A stretch of 64,000 bases of DNA, taken from the NCBI RefSeq assembly GCF_009800925.1, contig NZ_WOYF01000001.1, positions 1 to 64,000 on the forward strand, in the 5' to 3' direction. A model generated the notes under the pieces. That model made no database searches. It was given only the letters and a program-made list of their open reading frames with translations, and was not told where the DNA came from. This DNA is from Budvicia diplopodorum. GTDB taxonomy: Bacteria; Pseudomonadota; Gammaproteobacteria; Enterobacterales; Enterobacteriaceae. Made by a program: the position numbers and the translations under genes. How positions within the stretch are numbered: position 1 is the first letter of the stretch; the number at the start of each line of letters is the position of its first letter. This document shows positions 45,702 through 54,863 of the stretch, in pieces.

Positions 45702-48700
45702 CTAGCCCAGAGGAACAAGCCCATTGCCATCAGCGGCACTTTTTGTCGCTAATTGCGCACATTGTTCAAACCCCGTTATTGCCACTTTGCTATCCTGTGG
45801 ACCTTCAATAGAAAAAGAAGCGCTTTTAATAATCACATCGCCTAGCGTTCCGATCTCTATTTTGGAGCCATCAAGAGTAATGTAAGAACCGTTGCAATTT
45901 AACGTAATTTTTTTGTTAGAGGAGATAATAATTTCCTCACCAATACTGGTTATATTGACGTTTTTATTAGCAATAACATCAATGGCATCTTGATGAGCTT
46001 CAATACTCACATTACCTTTCGCTGAAACCAATTTAATACCTAAACCACTAGCGAAAAGGGTGATTGACTTTTTTGCAGCCGCAATGAAGTTGTTAAGCAC
46101 CGAAAATGTCATATTCTTCTGAGCAGCAACAACATAGTCTGCATTGGTACTGTGCTGAATATTCTCAGAAGAGGAGAGAGAAATCCCTGCTGGAGATGTT
46201 GCAATAACTGCAGGCTGCTTTAGTTCCTTAATTGACTGTGTAAGAAAACGTTCCTGAGCATCAACATCCATTGGCTGAATGCCTGCAGTTTCTAATTGCC
46301 TTGCAAAACTACGGGCAAGCCCCAGTGCATTTTCTAAATGAGCTATGGTTTCGTCGATATCTAGCTGGTTACCCTGCGCTTTATCCCTAGAATAAGAAGA
46401 TAAAAGTACGCCCTTAGCCGCCCTTATCGCCCCCCACTCATCGGTCCTCAGCTCAAACCCTTCCCCACGCTGTTTACGTTCTCCGTCCACTAAGTGGCCG
46501 ATATTCAGCTGAGTCTTGCCGTACTCGGTCGAGACCTTGATGTGCTCTTTGCCGCGCTCGTCGTCCATGCGCAGCTTATTGTTGGCCGGGGTGCGGATGA
46601 CGTTGCGTTTGTGGTTGGCGGCGGTGACTAAGTCCGGGTGGCGGGAGTCGTGCATGCCGTGGGCGATATACGGCCGGTCAGGGTTGCCTTCACTAAAGGC
46701 AACGGCGACTTCGGTGCCGTCTATCAGCGGGAAGTGCATGCCGTAGGTTTCGCCGGAGTACGGCTTGGCGAAGCGCATCCACAGGCTCTCTTCCCCTTTG
46801 CGCCACTTATCGTTCAGGTCGAAGTCCATCTTCACCCGATAGCGGCCCTGAGTGTCTAAGTAACCGTAAGTGTCGTTGTCCGGGCTGGTAACCCGCGCCG
46901 GGACGGTGCCGCCAATGGTTGGCCACGGCAGCAGCGCCGGGCGGTACGGGCGCAGGGCGTCGTAAGGGATGGCGGTGAAGTGAATATGATAGGCATTCTG
47001 GCGGTCGCCCGCCGATTCGATAGAGACAATCAGCATACCCTGACCGGCTTCACCGATCGGCGAACCCGATACGGTGAGGATGTGGCCCGGCACTAGATGA
47101 GATAAGGTGGTTTTTCCGCGAATGGTGACCTGCTCGGTCAGATGGCGCTGATGGCGCAGCCTGCCGTACCATGAACCCTGACCGACTGAGTTCGGTTCGT
47201 CTGAACCCGCGTCGCTGCCTTTATCGACCAGCCCGCCTAACGAACCGCTTACGCCTTTGGCCTGCCCCATGACGCCCTGAGCCGCGCCGCTGACGGCGAA
47301 ACCGACCGAGCTCGCGGCACCGGATACCGCAGAGCCAACCGAACCGGCCATGCCGCTGACGCCGCCCATTGAGCTACCGGCATTGCTGCCCATTATACCG
47401 GTTGGCGACGGTAACCCGCCTAATCCGGAAGCGGCTGAGCCCCCCACCGCGCCTTTAACCGAACCTGCCGCGCCGCTTAAGTCGCTAACGCCTGGAATAT
47501 CGCCCAGCCCGCCCGGCAGCAGATTGCTGAACTGGCCAGACATCTGGTCCTGAGCGTTGCCGTTGCTGATGGCTTCGCCTTTGTCGCGATAGTGTTCGCC
47601 GTAAAGGTACTGCTGACCGCGGGTGGTTTTATCTTTCTGCGCGCCGTTGACTTCGACCTTCATACCGGCCTGCGCGTTACGGTAGTTGTAGTCTTGCGTG
47701 AGCACGCTTTGCGGTACGGTTTTGCGGGTAATCGCCATGTCCCACACCGACTCAATCCCGCCGTCGTTATTGCCGGAAGGCTGATGGTAGTTGGCCGTCG
47801 GGCCGTTCTGATATTGCTGTTCGGTGTCGCCAAATAGCACCACGTCACAGCTGTGTTTGACCTGCGTTTCGAAGCGGAACCAAATGCCCGCATCGGCCAG
47901 CAAGCGGCGGATAAAGGCTAAATCACTTTCCTGCCACTGGGTGATGTACTCTTTGCTCGGATAGGTGTCGGTCAGGTCAAAAGCAAAGTCTACGCCGGTG
48001 AACTCATGCTTGCGCAGCACGGCTTCCACCACCTGCGGCACGGTCTGGTTTTGATAAATCGCACAGCCCTGTGTGTTGTCCAGTAAGGCTAAGCGCGGTG
48101 ACAGGGTAACCTCATAGCGGGCTTCGTCATTAGAGTTCGATAGCTGACTGAATGCGGTGACAATGCCGTAAAGAATACGCGATTCACTGCCGTCGCCGCC
48201 CAATGACGCCAGCGAGGCCATGCCGGAGCTGACGCCGCCCAATAACCCCGAGGCCTTACCCGCTATGCCGCCCACCGAGCTGGCCATATTCCCCAGCTTA
48301 CCGACCGCTGAACTAGCCTGACCGGCAACGTTAATTCCCCGGCTGGCCAACTGGCTGACGCTGTTGATGGAAAATCCACCCACCGGCGCATTCATCACGC
48401 TACCGACTTTATCGCCGAACATCCCGCCGAAGGCGTTAAACGCCGACATCAGTTGATTGCTAAGCTGGCCCGCCGCCCCGCTCAGGGCGCTGACGCCACC
48501 CGGTGCCAGCGAGAATATCGCTTTCTCACTCAGCACCTGCTCCATGGTCAGGCCGTGCTGGGCGGTAAACTGAATAACGTACTGCCACGGTTCGCTCAGG
48601 TGCTCGTAGCCTGTTACGCTTAACACCGATAATGACGCGCTCAGCCCGTCTACCGCCAACTGATAACGATTCATGCCGTCGCTTAGCGACCCGGTTTGTG

Positions 48701-48803
48701 AATCACTGCCGTTGCTTCCTTTACCGAGGAGTCCGCCTAAGCCGTAGGCCTGAAGCTGTTCATCCAGCAGGCCTTTACCTTTCGTTATCAGTTGGTCTGT
48801 CAT
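45702..48803 (-). CDS. vgrG: T6SS spike protein VgrG with Gly/Ser/Ala-rich insertions
   Basis: A 1033-aa VgrG (TssI). A roughly 45-residue N-terminal extension precedes the gp27-like hub (NRYQLAVDGLSASLSVLSVTG, SEPWQYVIQFT). Two long low-complexity insertions rich in Gly, Ser and Ala occur at about 102-206 and 416-546. The gp5-like OB fold follows (PWPTIGGTVPARVTSPD, YGYLDTQGRYRVKMDFD, SLWMRFAKPYSG) and then a DUF2345-like beta-helix tip with repeated short strands (ITLFASGLGIKL, VSIEAHQD, ITLNCNGSYITLDGSKIEIG). The 3' end from about 46400 downward is AT-rich while the 5' two thirds are GC-rich, a mosaic boundary. Confidence 0.94.
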   Translation of the reverse strand: MTDQLITKGKGLLDEQLQAYGLGGLLGKGSNGSDSQTGSLSDGMNRYQLAVDGLSASLSVLSVTGYEHLSEPWQYVIQFTAQHGLTMEQVLSEKAIFSLAPGGVSALSGAAGQLSNQLMSAFNAFGGMFGDKVGSVMNAPVGGFSINSVSQLASRGINVAGQASSAVGKLGNMASSVGGIAGKASGLLGGVSSGMASLASLGGDGSESRILYGIVTAFSQLSNSNDEARYEVTLSPRLALLDNTQGCAIYQNQTVPQVVEAVLRKHEFTGVDFAFDLTDTYPSKEYITQWQESDLAFIRRLLADAGIWFRFETQVKHSCDVVLFGDTEQQYQNGPTANYHQPSGNNDGGIESVWDMAITRKTVPQSVLTQDYNYRNAQAGMKVEVNGAQKDKTTRGQQYLYGEHYRDKGEAISNGNAQDQMSGQFSNLLPGGLGDIPGVSDLSGAAGSVKGAVGGSAASGLGGLPSPTGIMGSNAGSSMGGVSGMAGSVGSAVSGAASSVGFAVSGAAQGVMGQAKGVSGSLGGLVDKGSDAGSDEPNSVGQGSWYGRLRHQRHLTEQVTIRGKTTLSHLVPGHILTVSGSPIGEAGQGMLIVSIESAGDRQNAYHIHFTAIPYDALRPYRPALLPWPTIGGTVPARVTSPDNDTYGYLDTQGRYRVKMDFDLNDKWRKGEESLWMRFAKPYSGETYGMHFPLIDGTEVAVAFSEGNPDRPYIAHGMHDSRHPDLVTAANHKRNVIRTPANNKLRMDDERGKEHIKVSTEYGKTQLNIGHLVDGERKQRGEGFELRTDEWGAIRAAKGVLLSSYSRDKAQGNQLDIDETIAHLENALGLARSFARQLETAGIQPMDVDAQERFLTQSIKELKQPAVIATSPAGISLSSSENIQHSTNADYVVAAQKNMTFSVLNNFIAAAKKSITLFASGLGIKLVSAKGNVSIEAHQDAIDVIANKNVNITSIGEEIIISSNKKITLNCNGSYITLDGSKIEIGTLGDVIIKSASFSIEGPQDSKVAITGFEQCAQLATKSAADGNGLVPLG

Positions 48804-48807
48804 TCAG

Positions 48808-51552
48808 TTATTCCTTTTCTGAGATTTTTTCAGCCGTTTTTTCTGCTTCATCAGCAACAGAACTCGTCGTTGAGTTCACCGCTTGTTCGATAATATCCAG
48901 CGTAATGCCTTCCGTTTCGCTATAGCCCAGCGCCAGAGTTTGAGCTTTACGACGATCGGCCTGAAGCTGGAGTAAAGTTTGTGATAGAACCGGTAGGATC
49001 TGCTGGTTAAGCAGGCTATCGATATTGCGTGCGCCGCTGTCTGGCAGCAGGCAGGCGCTGACCAGTTCGTCAAACAGGGTCTCTTCTACTTTAAATTCGA
49101 TACCGTAATGGCGCTGTAAACGGTCGGCCACTTTGCCCATCTTGATGGCAACGATTTTACGTAACGCAGCGGCCCCCAGCGGACGATAGATGATGGTCTG
49201 GAAGCGGGCTAACAGCGCGGGCTGGAAGTGATCGCGTAGTATCGGATGAATCACCTCATGCAGCGTTGAAGTACTGGCATCGGGCTGCTGTTCCAGCATG
49301 GCCATCATATGGTCGCTGCCCAGGTTGGCGGTCATGACGATCACGGTATTGCGGAAGTCGATTTCCCGGCCTTCTCCGTCGCGCATAAAACCACGGTCAA
49401 ATACCTGATAGAACAAATTGATCACGTCGCGGTGGGCTTTTTCGACTTCGTCTAATAACACTACGCTGTACGGGCGACGGCGAACGGCTTCGGTTAATAC
49501 GCCACCCTGTCCGTAACCGACATAGCCCGGAGGAGAACCCTTTAACTGAGAAACGGTATGGGCTTCCTGATACTCTGACATATTGATGGTAATCAGCGAG
49601 CGTTCGCCGCCGAACAGCATATCGGCAAGGGCCAGTGCGCTTTCGGTTTTGCCCACGCCCGACGGCCCCACCAGTAAAAATACGCCCAGCGGCCCTTGTT
49701 CCGGCGTAAGCCCGGTCTTGGCTGCCCGCAGGCGCTGGGCCAGCGAGATCAGCGCTTCGTCCTGCCCGATAACCCGTGCAGCCAGTTCGTTTTCCAGCGC
49801 CAGCAGATTGCTTTGTTCATCTTTCAATAAGCTTTCTAGAGGAACGCCGGTCCAGTCGGCAATCACGCTGGCTACGGTGCGGCCGTCTACGTCTAACGAC
49901 AGCAGCGGATTACCACCCTGTAGCTGATGTAGTCGCGCCTGAAGCGCATTAATTTGGGTGGTGACAATTTGGTTGGCGTTATGATTTGCGTCGCCGGCGG
50001 TTAGCTGGCTGCGTAGCGTAATCAGCCGTTCGACGATCTGCTTTTCAGCGTCAAACTGTACTTTCAGCCTAGCGGCGCGTTCGGTTAAGCGGCCCTGTTC
50101 AGCAACGATCTCATCGAGACGGGATTGCGCTACGGTTTCTCCCAGATTGCGATCTTCATTCAGGGCAATAAATTCGCATTCCAGCGCCGATAGCTGAGCT
50201 TCCAGCAGGGTGATATCTTCCGGTACGGTATCCAGCCCCATACGAACGCGGGCCGATGCGGTGTCTAATAAATCAACGGCTTTGTCGGGCAGCTGGCGGC
50301 CGGTGATATAGCGACGCGACAGCGTAACGGCCATGCGCACCGCTTGATCGAGGATATGTACGCCGTGATGCTGAGCATAGCGGGACTTCAGACCGCGCAG
50401 CATCAGGCTGGCGGTTTCATCATCCGGCTCGTCGACCTTCACCATCTGAAAACGGCGTTCAAGCGCCGCATCGCGTTCGAAATATTGCTTATATTCAGAC
50501 CATGTGGTGGCGGCAATGGTACGTAGCTCACCCCGGGCCAGCGCCGGTTTTAGTAAGTTAGCGGCATCGGCACCACCGGCCTGATTACCGGCACCGATAA
50601 TGGTGTGGGCTTCATCAATAAACAGTAATACCGGAATTGGCGACTGTTGTACCGCTTCAATCACGTTTTTCAGCCGCTGTTCAAATTCACCTTTAACGCC
50701 CGCTCCGGCCTGAAGCAGACCGAGGTCTAGCGTATGAATGTTAACCAGCTTCAAACTATCGGGTACGTTGCCTTCCGCAATGCGCAGTGCGAGCCCTTCT
50801 ACCAGCGCAGTTTTACCCACGCCCGGCTCACCCACTAAGATCGGGTTGTTTTTACGGCGACGGGACAGAATGTCGACCATCTGGCGGATTTCAACGTCGC
50901 GGCCAAATACTGGGTCTATTTTTTGTTCTTTGGCACGTAGGGTCAGGTTAACGGTAAAGCGGTCTAACGCCGTTGGCTGAGCGCCAGCGGTGGCGCTATT
51001 TTTTGTCGGTTGCCCGGCGGGGGCCGTTGCGGGAGCAGTCGGTTCTGCCGAGAGGTATTCAGGCGCATTAACGCGCTCGCTGCTTTCGTCAGAAAGATCG
51101 TCGAGAATAGGCAACAGGCGCTGAAGCTGAACCTGCGACAGGCTTAACAGCGGCCATGCCTCGCGAGCTTTTAGCCATTGTGGCGTGTCCAGCAGGGCCT
51201 GAAGCAGGTGCGCTGAACGAATAGATTCTGAGTGATTTTCCAGTGATGCAATCAGCCAGGCAGATTTTAATAGTTCTTGAATAACGCCGGACAATGCGGG
51301 CTTTTGCGAAACGGTATGGGGTAATGATTCCAGCTGATTAAGCAGCGCCTGCCAGATACCGTCTAAATCCAGTTCATAGCGACGGGCAATCACGGTCAGG
51401 TCGCCACATCCTTGTTCCAGAAGCTTCAGCAACCAGTGCTCTAGGGTAATTTCAGGATGGGCTCGGGTTTGGCACAGGCTGGCGGCAGCTTCTAACGCTT
51501 TAGCACAGTAAGGATTGAGTCGACGTAGTAAAACGGAAGGATCGGTGATCAT
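48808..51552 (-). CDS. clpV: T6SS sheath-recycling ATPase ClpV (TssH)
   Basis: A 914-aa AAA+ unfoldase that disassembles contracted TssBC sheath. The N-domain that binds TssC occupies about 1-160. The first AAA domain has Walker A GEPGVGKT (241-248) and LFIDEAH. The second has GPSGVGKTESALAL (about 650) and VVLLDEVEKAH. A middle coiled-coil lies between. It ends 4 bases before vgrG. Repeat element a lies between it and hcp upstream. Confidence 0.95.
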   Translation of the reverse strand: MITDPSVLLRRLNPYCAKALEAAASLCQTRAHPEITLEHWLLKLLEQGCGDLTVIARRYELDLDGIWQALLNQLESLPHTVSQKPALSGVIQELLKSAWLIASLENHSESIRSAHLLQALLDTPQWLKAREAWPLLSLSQVQLQRLLPILDDLSDESSERVNAPEYLSAEPTAPATAPAGQPTKNSATAGAQPTALDRFTVNLTLRAKEQKIDPVFGRDVEIRQMVDILSRRRKNNPILVGEPGVGKTALVEGLALRIAEGNVPDSLKLVNIHTLDLGLLQAGAGVKGEFEQRLKNVIEAVQQSPIPVLLFIDEAHTIIGAGNQAGGADAANLLKPALARGELRTIAATTWSEYKQYFERDAALERRFQMVKVDEPDDETASLMLRGLKSRYAQHHGVHILDQAVRMAVTLSRRYITGRQLPDKAVDLLDTASARVRMGLDTVPEDITLLEAQLSALECEFIALNEDRNLGETVAQSRLDEIVAEQGRLTERAARLKVQFDAEKQIVERLITLRSQLTAGDANHNANQIVTTQINALQARLHQLQGGNPLLSLDVDGRTVASVIADWTGVPLESLLKDEQSNLLALENELAARVIGQDEALISLAQRLRAAKTGLTPEQGPLGVFLLVGPSGVGKTESALALADMLFGGERSLITINMSEYQEAHTVSQLKGSPPGYVGYGQGGVLTEAVRRRPYSVVLLDEVEKAHRDVINLFYQVFDRGFMRDGEGREIDFRNTVIVMTANLGSDHMMAMLEQQPDASTSTLHEVIHPILRDHFQPALLARFQTIIYRPLGAAALRKIVAIKMGKVADRLQRHYGIEFKVEETLFDELVSACLLPDSGARNIDSLLNQQILPVLSQTLLQLQADRRKAQTLALGYSETEGITLDIIEQAVNSTTSSVADEAEKTAEKISEKE

Positions 51553-51638
51553 TGGCTGCTCCCTGGCACAACGTAATATCTAAATAGTATTCTTGAGATG
51601 ATGCACCGACGAGAACCGCCGGTGCATGTCGCGATAAT

Positions 51639-51734
51639 GCCCAAAGTCATTGGAACCATGGCAAGGCAGCAAGTAAGCGATTCGGGTGAGTGAACGCCGC
51701 TAACGCCGCTATGGTTTCAAGGACAACGGGTATT
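51639..51734. repeat. Intergenic palindromic repeat, copy a (after hcp)
   Basis: Read on the minus strand it runs from AAAATACCCGTTGTCC through CACTCACCCGAATCGCTTAC and TTGCTGCCTTG to ACTTTGGGC. This is a shortened form of the TATACCC...CACCCGAATCAC...TTTGGGTATA element seen as copies b and c. It abuts the hcp stop codon. I recall this ~120-bp element as widespread in Yersinia, Serratia and relatives. Confidence 0.7.
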
Positions 51735-52223
51735 TTAGCTACGGCCTTCGTTCCAGCTATCCGAGTGGATAATGTTGCCATCTTTGTAAGTCCACGTGAT
51801 TTTTTCATAACGCACCTGTACTTCTTCTAAGTGGTTATAACGCTCTTTCAATGGATCTTTGATGTTGTGCATAATTTGCTTAACGGAAACCACTTTTACG
51901 GTATCCATCATGGTGTTGAAATATTCAACTTCCTGGCCTGCATCATCAATACGGAACCATTTGATTTCAGCTGACTTCAGCGTTTGGCCGGTTGACACCG
52001 CTTTGTATAAATAAGGAGATGATGAATCCACTTCTTTATAGAAAGTCAACGGTGCATGTACGCGGGTGCCGGTCAGTTTGCCGGTATTGCCATCGGTAGG
52101 AATATAGATGTGATGCTCGAACTCAACCACTTCAATACTGCCTTCGCGACTTTGTACTGATACCGATCCTTTGATGTTTGCACCGCCATCATCTTTAACA
52201 AATAAATATGCAGGTATTGCCAT
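51735..52223 (-). CDS. hcp: T6SS tube protein Hcp (TssD)
   Basis: A 162-aa Hcp whose hexameric rings stack to form the expelled inner tube. It starts MAIPAYLFVKDDGGANIKGS and contains VEVVEFEHHIYIPTDGNTGKLTG-like sequence (VVEFEHHIYIPTD) and HAPLTFYKEVDSSSPYLYKAV, all canonical. The strong ribosome site AAGGAGAG lies 6-7 bases before the ATG. It is isolated from its neighbours by repeat elements on both sides, suggesting it may have its own expression level. Confidence 0.95.
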   Translation of the reverse strand: MAIPAYLFVKDDGGANIKGSVSVQSREGSIEVVEFEHHIYIPTDGNTGKLTGTRVHAPLTFYKEVDSSSPYLYKAVSTGQTLKSAEIKWFRIDDAGQEVEYFNTMMDTVKVVSVKQIMHNIKDPLKERYNHLEEVQVRYEKITWTYKDGNIIHSDSWNEGRS

Positions 52224-52236
52224 TTTTCTCTCCTTG

Positions 52237-52428
52237 TATATACCCTTCGCCTTTGACGTTATAGCTGTGTTAGCCGCGTTCGCTCACCCGAATCACTTAC
52301 TCAGTAAGCTCATCCCCATCTATGGGCCACGCCTCTTCGAGGCCGCTGCAAGCAGCGTTCAAATCTGTTCCAAACAGATTTGTCGTTCACTTGCTGCCTT
52401 GCTATAACGTCAAAAAACTTTTAGGTAT
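52237..52428. repeat. Intergenic palindromic repeat, copy b, with inserted hairpin cluster
   Basis: The element runs TATACCCTTCGCC ... CTCACCCGAATCACTTACT ... TTGCTGCC ... TTTTAGGTAT. Its outer arms GACGTTATAGC (52255-52265) and GCTATAACGTC (52401-52411) are perfect inverted repeats. The centre holds three extra hairpins: GCCTC-TTC-GAGGC (52331-52343), GCTGC-AA-GCAGC (52345-52356) and AAATCTGTT-CCA-AACAGATTT (52361-52381). It lies between hcp and the OmpA-type gene. Confidence 0.75.
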
Positions 52429-52429
52429 T

Positions 52430-53341
52430 TTATTGTGACGTTTGGCGTTCCGGGCCCGGCTGACACGCCGATGCCTCAGGCACCAAACTGATTTCCACTC
52501 GGCGGTTTGCTGCTCTTCCGTCGGCCTTTTCGTTACTGGCAATCGGTTGAGTCGCTCCATACCCCTGAATGGCGAAACATGTTGTCGATAAATCACTGGT
52601 TTGAATCATCCAGTCGCGAACGGATTCCGCTCTGGCTAGTGACAGTAGCTGGTTGCGATGTGGATCTCCGGTGGTGTCGGTGTGGCCCGCAATCAGTATT
52701 AGCCAGCCGGGTTTGGCTTTAATGTTAATTAATGCATCCACCAAAACTTTAGTGGAACCCGGTTTTAGCTCTGACCTACCGGCATCAAACAGCGACATGC
52801 TGTCAAGACGCACTAACTTAGGCACTTCCACTACCGGCGGCGGTGGAGGCGGTGGCGGTGGTTGATAATTTTTGATGGCGATATCCAGCGGAATAATCAG
52901 TCGCCAACCGGTATATAACCCCATGCCTAAACGCGCTGACTCACCTTCACGATAGTATTTATCTAACTGCTGCCGGTCGGTCTTCAGTAGGTTTAAACCG
53001 GTGAGCTTCTGGTCATAGCTGTCCATCGGGATACCGTTATAAACCTTGAGATCGTCTGCCATATGGCTCAGTAGCCGAACGTTGTTATAAGCCGACGAGC
53101 ACAGTGCAATAGCAACAAACAGCGCGGTAAGCATTAACCCGTGGCACACAGCCCTTTTCTTGGCCGGCATTGGGCAATAAACCGGCATCTCCTGTATTAG
53201 TCGTTCAGGTAAAGAGACGGTGCTCTTGTCTAACGCTGACGCAGGCAGGGATAAGGTGGTGATTTTCCGTAAATAGCTTTGCCATACGTTACCGTTAACG
53301 CTTTGATGACTGACAGGCACGCTACCGCCCCCGGGATCCAC
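52430..53341 (-). CDS. OmpA-type T6SS peptidoglycan anchor, C-terminal part (frameshifted gene)
   Basis: This frame carries a membrane helix (HGLMLTALFVAIALCSSAYN), a polyproline linker of nine Pro, and an OmpA/MotB peptidoglycan-binding domain (SMSLFDAGRSELKPGS, LIAGHTDTTGD, RVEISLVP). It overlaps the upstream frame (53230-54135) by 112 bases in the -1 frame. The GTG at 53341 has no ribosome site. Homologues in related T6SS clusters are, as I recall, single proteins of about 560 aa spanning both frames. The gene is therefore either broken by a one-base deletion near 53290-53330 or read by -1 frameshifting. Confidence 0.75.
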   Translation of the reverse strand: MDPGGGSVPVSHQSVNGNVWQSYLRKITTLSLPASALDKSTVSLPERLIQEMPVYCPMPAKKRAVCHGLMLTALFVAIALCSSAYNNVRLLSHMADDLKVYNGIPMDSYDQKLTGLNLLKTDRQQLDKYYREGESARLGMGLYTGWRLIIPLDIAIKNYQPPPPPPPPPVVEVPKLVRLDSMSLFDAGRSELKPGSTKVLVDALINIKAKPGWLILIAGHTDTTGDPHRNQLLSLARAESVRDWMIQTSDLSTTCFAIQGYGATQPIASNEKADGRAANRRVEISLVPEASACQPGPERQTSQ

Positions 53342-54135
53342 GGAGGAACCGGCTGTTGTATGTCACTAAGCACCTGAAGAACATGGGTATCTAGCCATTG
53401 CTGTAGCGTTTTTAGCAAAATCGCCAAATGCCGCCGTTCGCTATTTTCACCGTTTCCGTTATTGCACCAGCGCGTTAACGGGGTTTGGCATTCGTCTAAC
53501 AGTCGTATTTCCGGGCTTTTGTTCGTCCACCAAAACCAGTGCGGCGCGGGTGGCTTAACGTGATTCAACCCGGTACAGACAACTAAATAACTCGGTAACT
53601 TATAGCCAGACGTTCTACTGGCATCGGTCCAGGATTGGCGGAAAGTCTGTAAATACCCCACCAACCCCTGCTGTGTTTCATAGCGTTCTGGCATGAGGGT
53701 AAACAGCACGCCGATTCTTCCCGCCATCTCTGGCCAGCGCCCGCTTAACGCGTCGGCCGTCAGAGAGAGTTCCGTAATATCCGGAACCACAACCCAGATC
53801 CCCTGCCCGGTGATGGCAACGCTTCTGTTCTCCAGTTCAGAGAAGTAGTGCGTAGCAGCATCTCCGGTAATCAGTAGTAACGGTAAACGACGCCGTAAAC
53901 GTTCCGGCAAAGCTTCCAGCTCTTGTTCTAACGCATCCAGATGAGGTGAGACATTTTTCACCTGTCTGGAATAACGCCAGATTCGCCATCCTTTATATCC
54001 GCTGACTAGCAGCGTCAGCACACAACCTATAACTACCCAGCCGGTTGGCAAAGGTAGGAAAAACAGCAGCAACGCCAAACAAAGCAACGTGGCGTACAGC
54101 AGCTGTACTCGCCAAGGGTAATCACCCACATTCAC
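53230..54135 (-). CDS. OmpA-type T6SS anchor, N-terminal part (frameshifted gene)
   Basis: Two adjoining membrane helices (VQLLYATLLCLALLLFFLPL, GWVVIGCVLTLLVSGY) begin the protein. A cytoplasmic domain follows with RLPLLLITGDAATHYF and GIWVVVPDITELSLTADAL. The frame then passes QQPVPPWIPG and ends in a short unconserved tail. It starts at GTG 54135 or 54129, with AAGGA upstream favouring 54129. The matching continuation lies in the -1 frame (52430-53341). The heptamer C CCG GGG at the exit from the conserved part has the X XXY YYZ form of slippery sites. Confidence 0.72.
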   Translation of the reverse strand: MNVGDYPWRVQLLYATLLCLALLLFFLPLPTGWVVIGCVLTLLVSGYKGWRIWRYSRQVKNVSPHLDALEQELEALPERLRRRLPLLLITGDAATHYFSELENRSVAITGQGIWVVVPDITELSLTADALSGRWPEMAGRIGVLFTLMPERYETQQGLVGYLQTFRQSWTDASRTSGYKLPSYLVVCTGLNHVKPPAPHWFWWTNKSPEIRLLDECQTPLTRWCNNGNGENSERRHLAILLKTLQQWLDTHVLQVLSDIQQPVPPWIPGAVACLSVIKALTVTYGKAIYGKSPPYPCLRQR

Positions 54136-54209
54136 ATCCTTAATTTCAGCGTAAGTCGTTATCCCCTGTAAAACGCCTGAATCCGCCGTTAGCTCGGTTC
54201 AAAATAACG

Positions 54210-54863
54210 TTATGCACCCTGCAATAGCTGAATCAGCGTACCGTCCAGATGTTGACGTAATGCCCAAAACAGCAAAGCGACGACCGCCAACGAAGTACCG
54301 GTCCAAAATAATAACGAGGTGTTGCGCCAAAAGCTGCGCGGCCCCTGAAAGGCGTTAAGCATAGAGATGTCGTTTACCGGCTCTTTCGGCAGTAAATCCC
54401 GAACTTCCATCACTAACAGTTCTCTTTCTGCCTGTGGCGCAGATAGGTAACGCCCTTGAAAACCTAAACCGAGCACGCGGTCAAAGCAGGCTAGCACCAG
54501 CTGGGCACCATCCGGATGACGTATCCGTTGACGGATACGTTCAAACAGTTCATCACCGGCCTGATAGGTTTTAAAGAAAGTGACCTGCAGCGGAATGCCC
54601 TGCCATACGTCATATCCACCGTTATTGCGTAACAACACGGTTTCATCCAGCAGCGCACAGGCGGCGTAGCTGATGTCATCAACCACATCTTGGCTATGCT
54701 GCCCTTCAGTTAGCTGCTGGCGCAGTGAGGTTATTTGGTCGACACACTTTTTATACAGCGTTTCGCCCTGTTCGACGGTAGAGCCCACCCGCAGGTGAAC
54801 CACGGTTAATGCGATATCGCGCAGCAGCTCATCGATGGAGAAATTTGTTATGCTCTGACTCAT
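54210..54863 (-). CDS. tssL: T6SS inner-membrane protein TssL (DotU)
   Basis: A 217-aa IcmH/DotU protein: a helical cytoplasmic domain with DDISYAACALLDETVLLRN, FFKTYQAGDELFERI and GFQGRYL, then one C-terminal membrane helix (TSLAVVALLFWALRQHL). It forms the base of the TssJLM complex. It lacks its own peptidoglycan-binding extension; that function is carried by the separate OmpA-type gene downstream. The start overlaps the tssK stop (ATGA). Confidence 0.93.
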   Translation of the reverse strand: MSQSITNFSIDELLRDIALTVVHLRVGSTVEQGETLYKKCVDQITSLRQQLTEGQHSQDVVDDISYAACALLDETVLLRNNGGYDVWQGIPLQVTFFKTYQAGDELFERIRQRIRHPDGAQLVLACFDRVLGLGFQGRYLSAPQAERELLVMEVRDLLPKEPVNDISMLNAFQGPRSFWRNTSLLFWTGTSLAVVALLFWALRQHLDGTLIQLLQGA

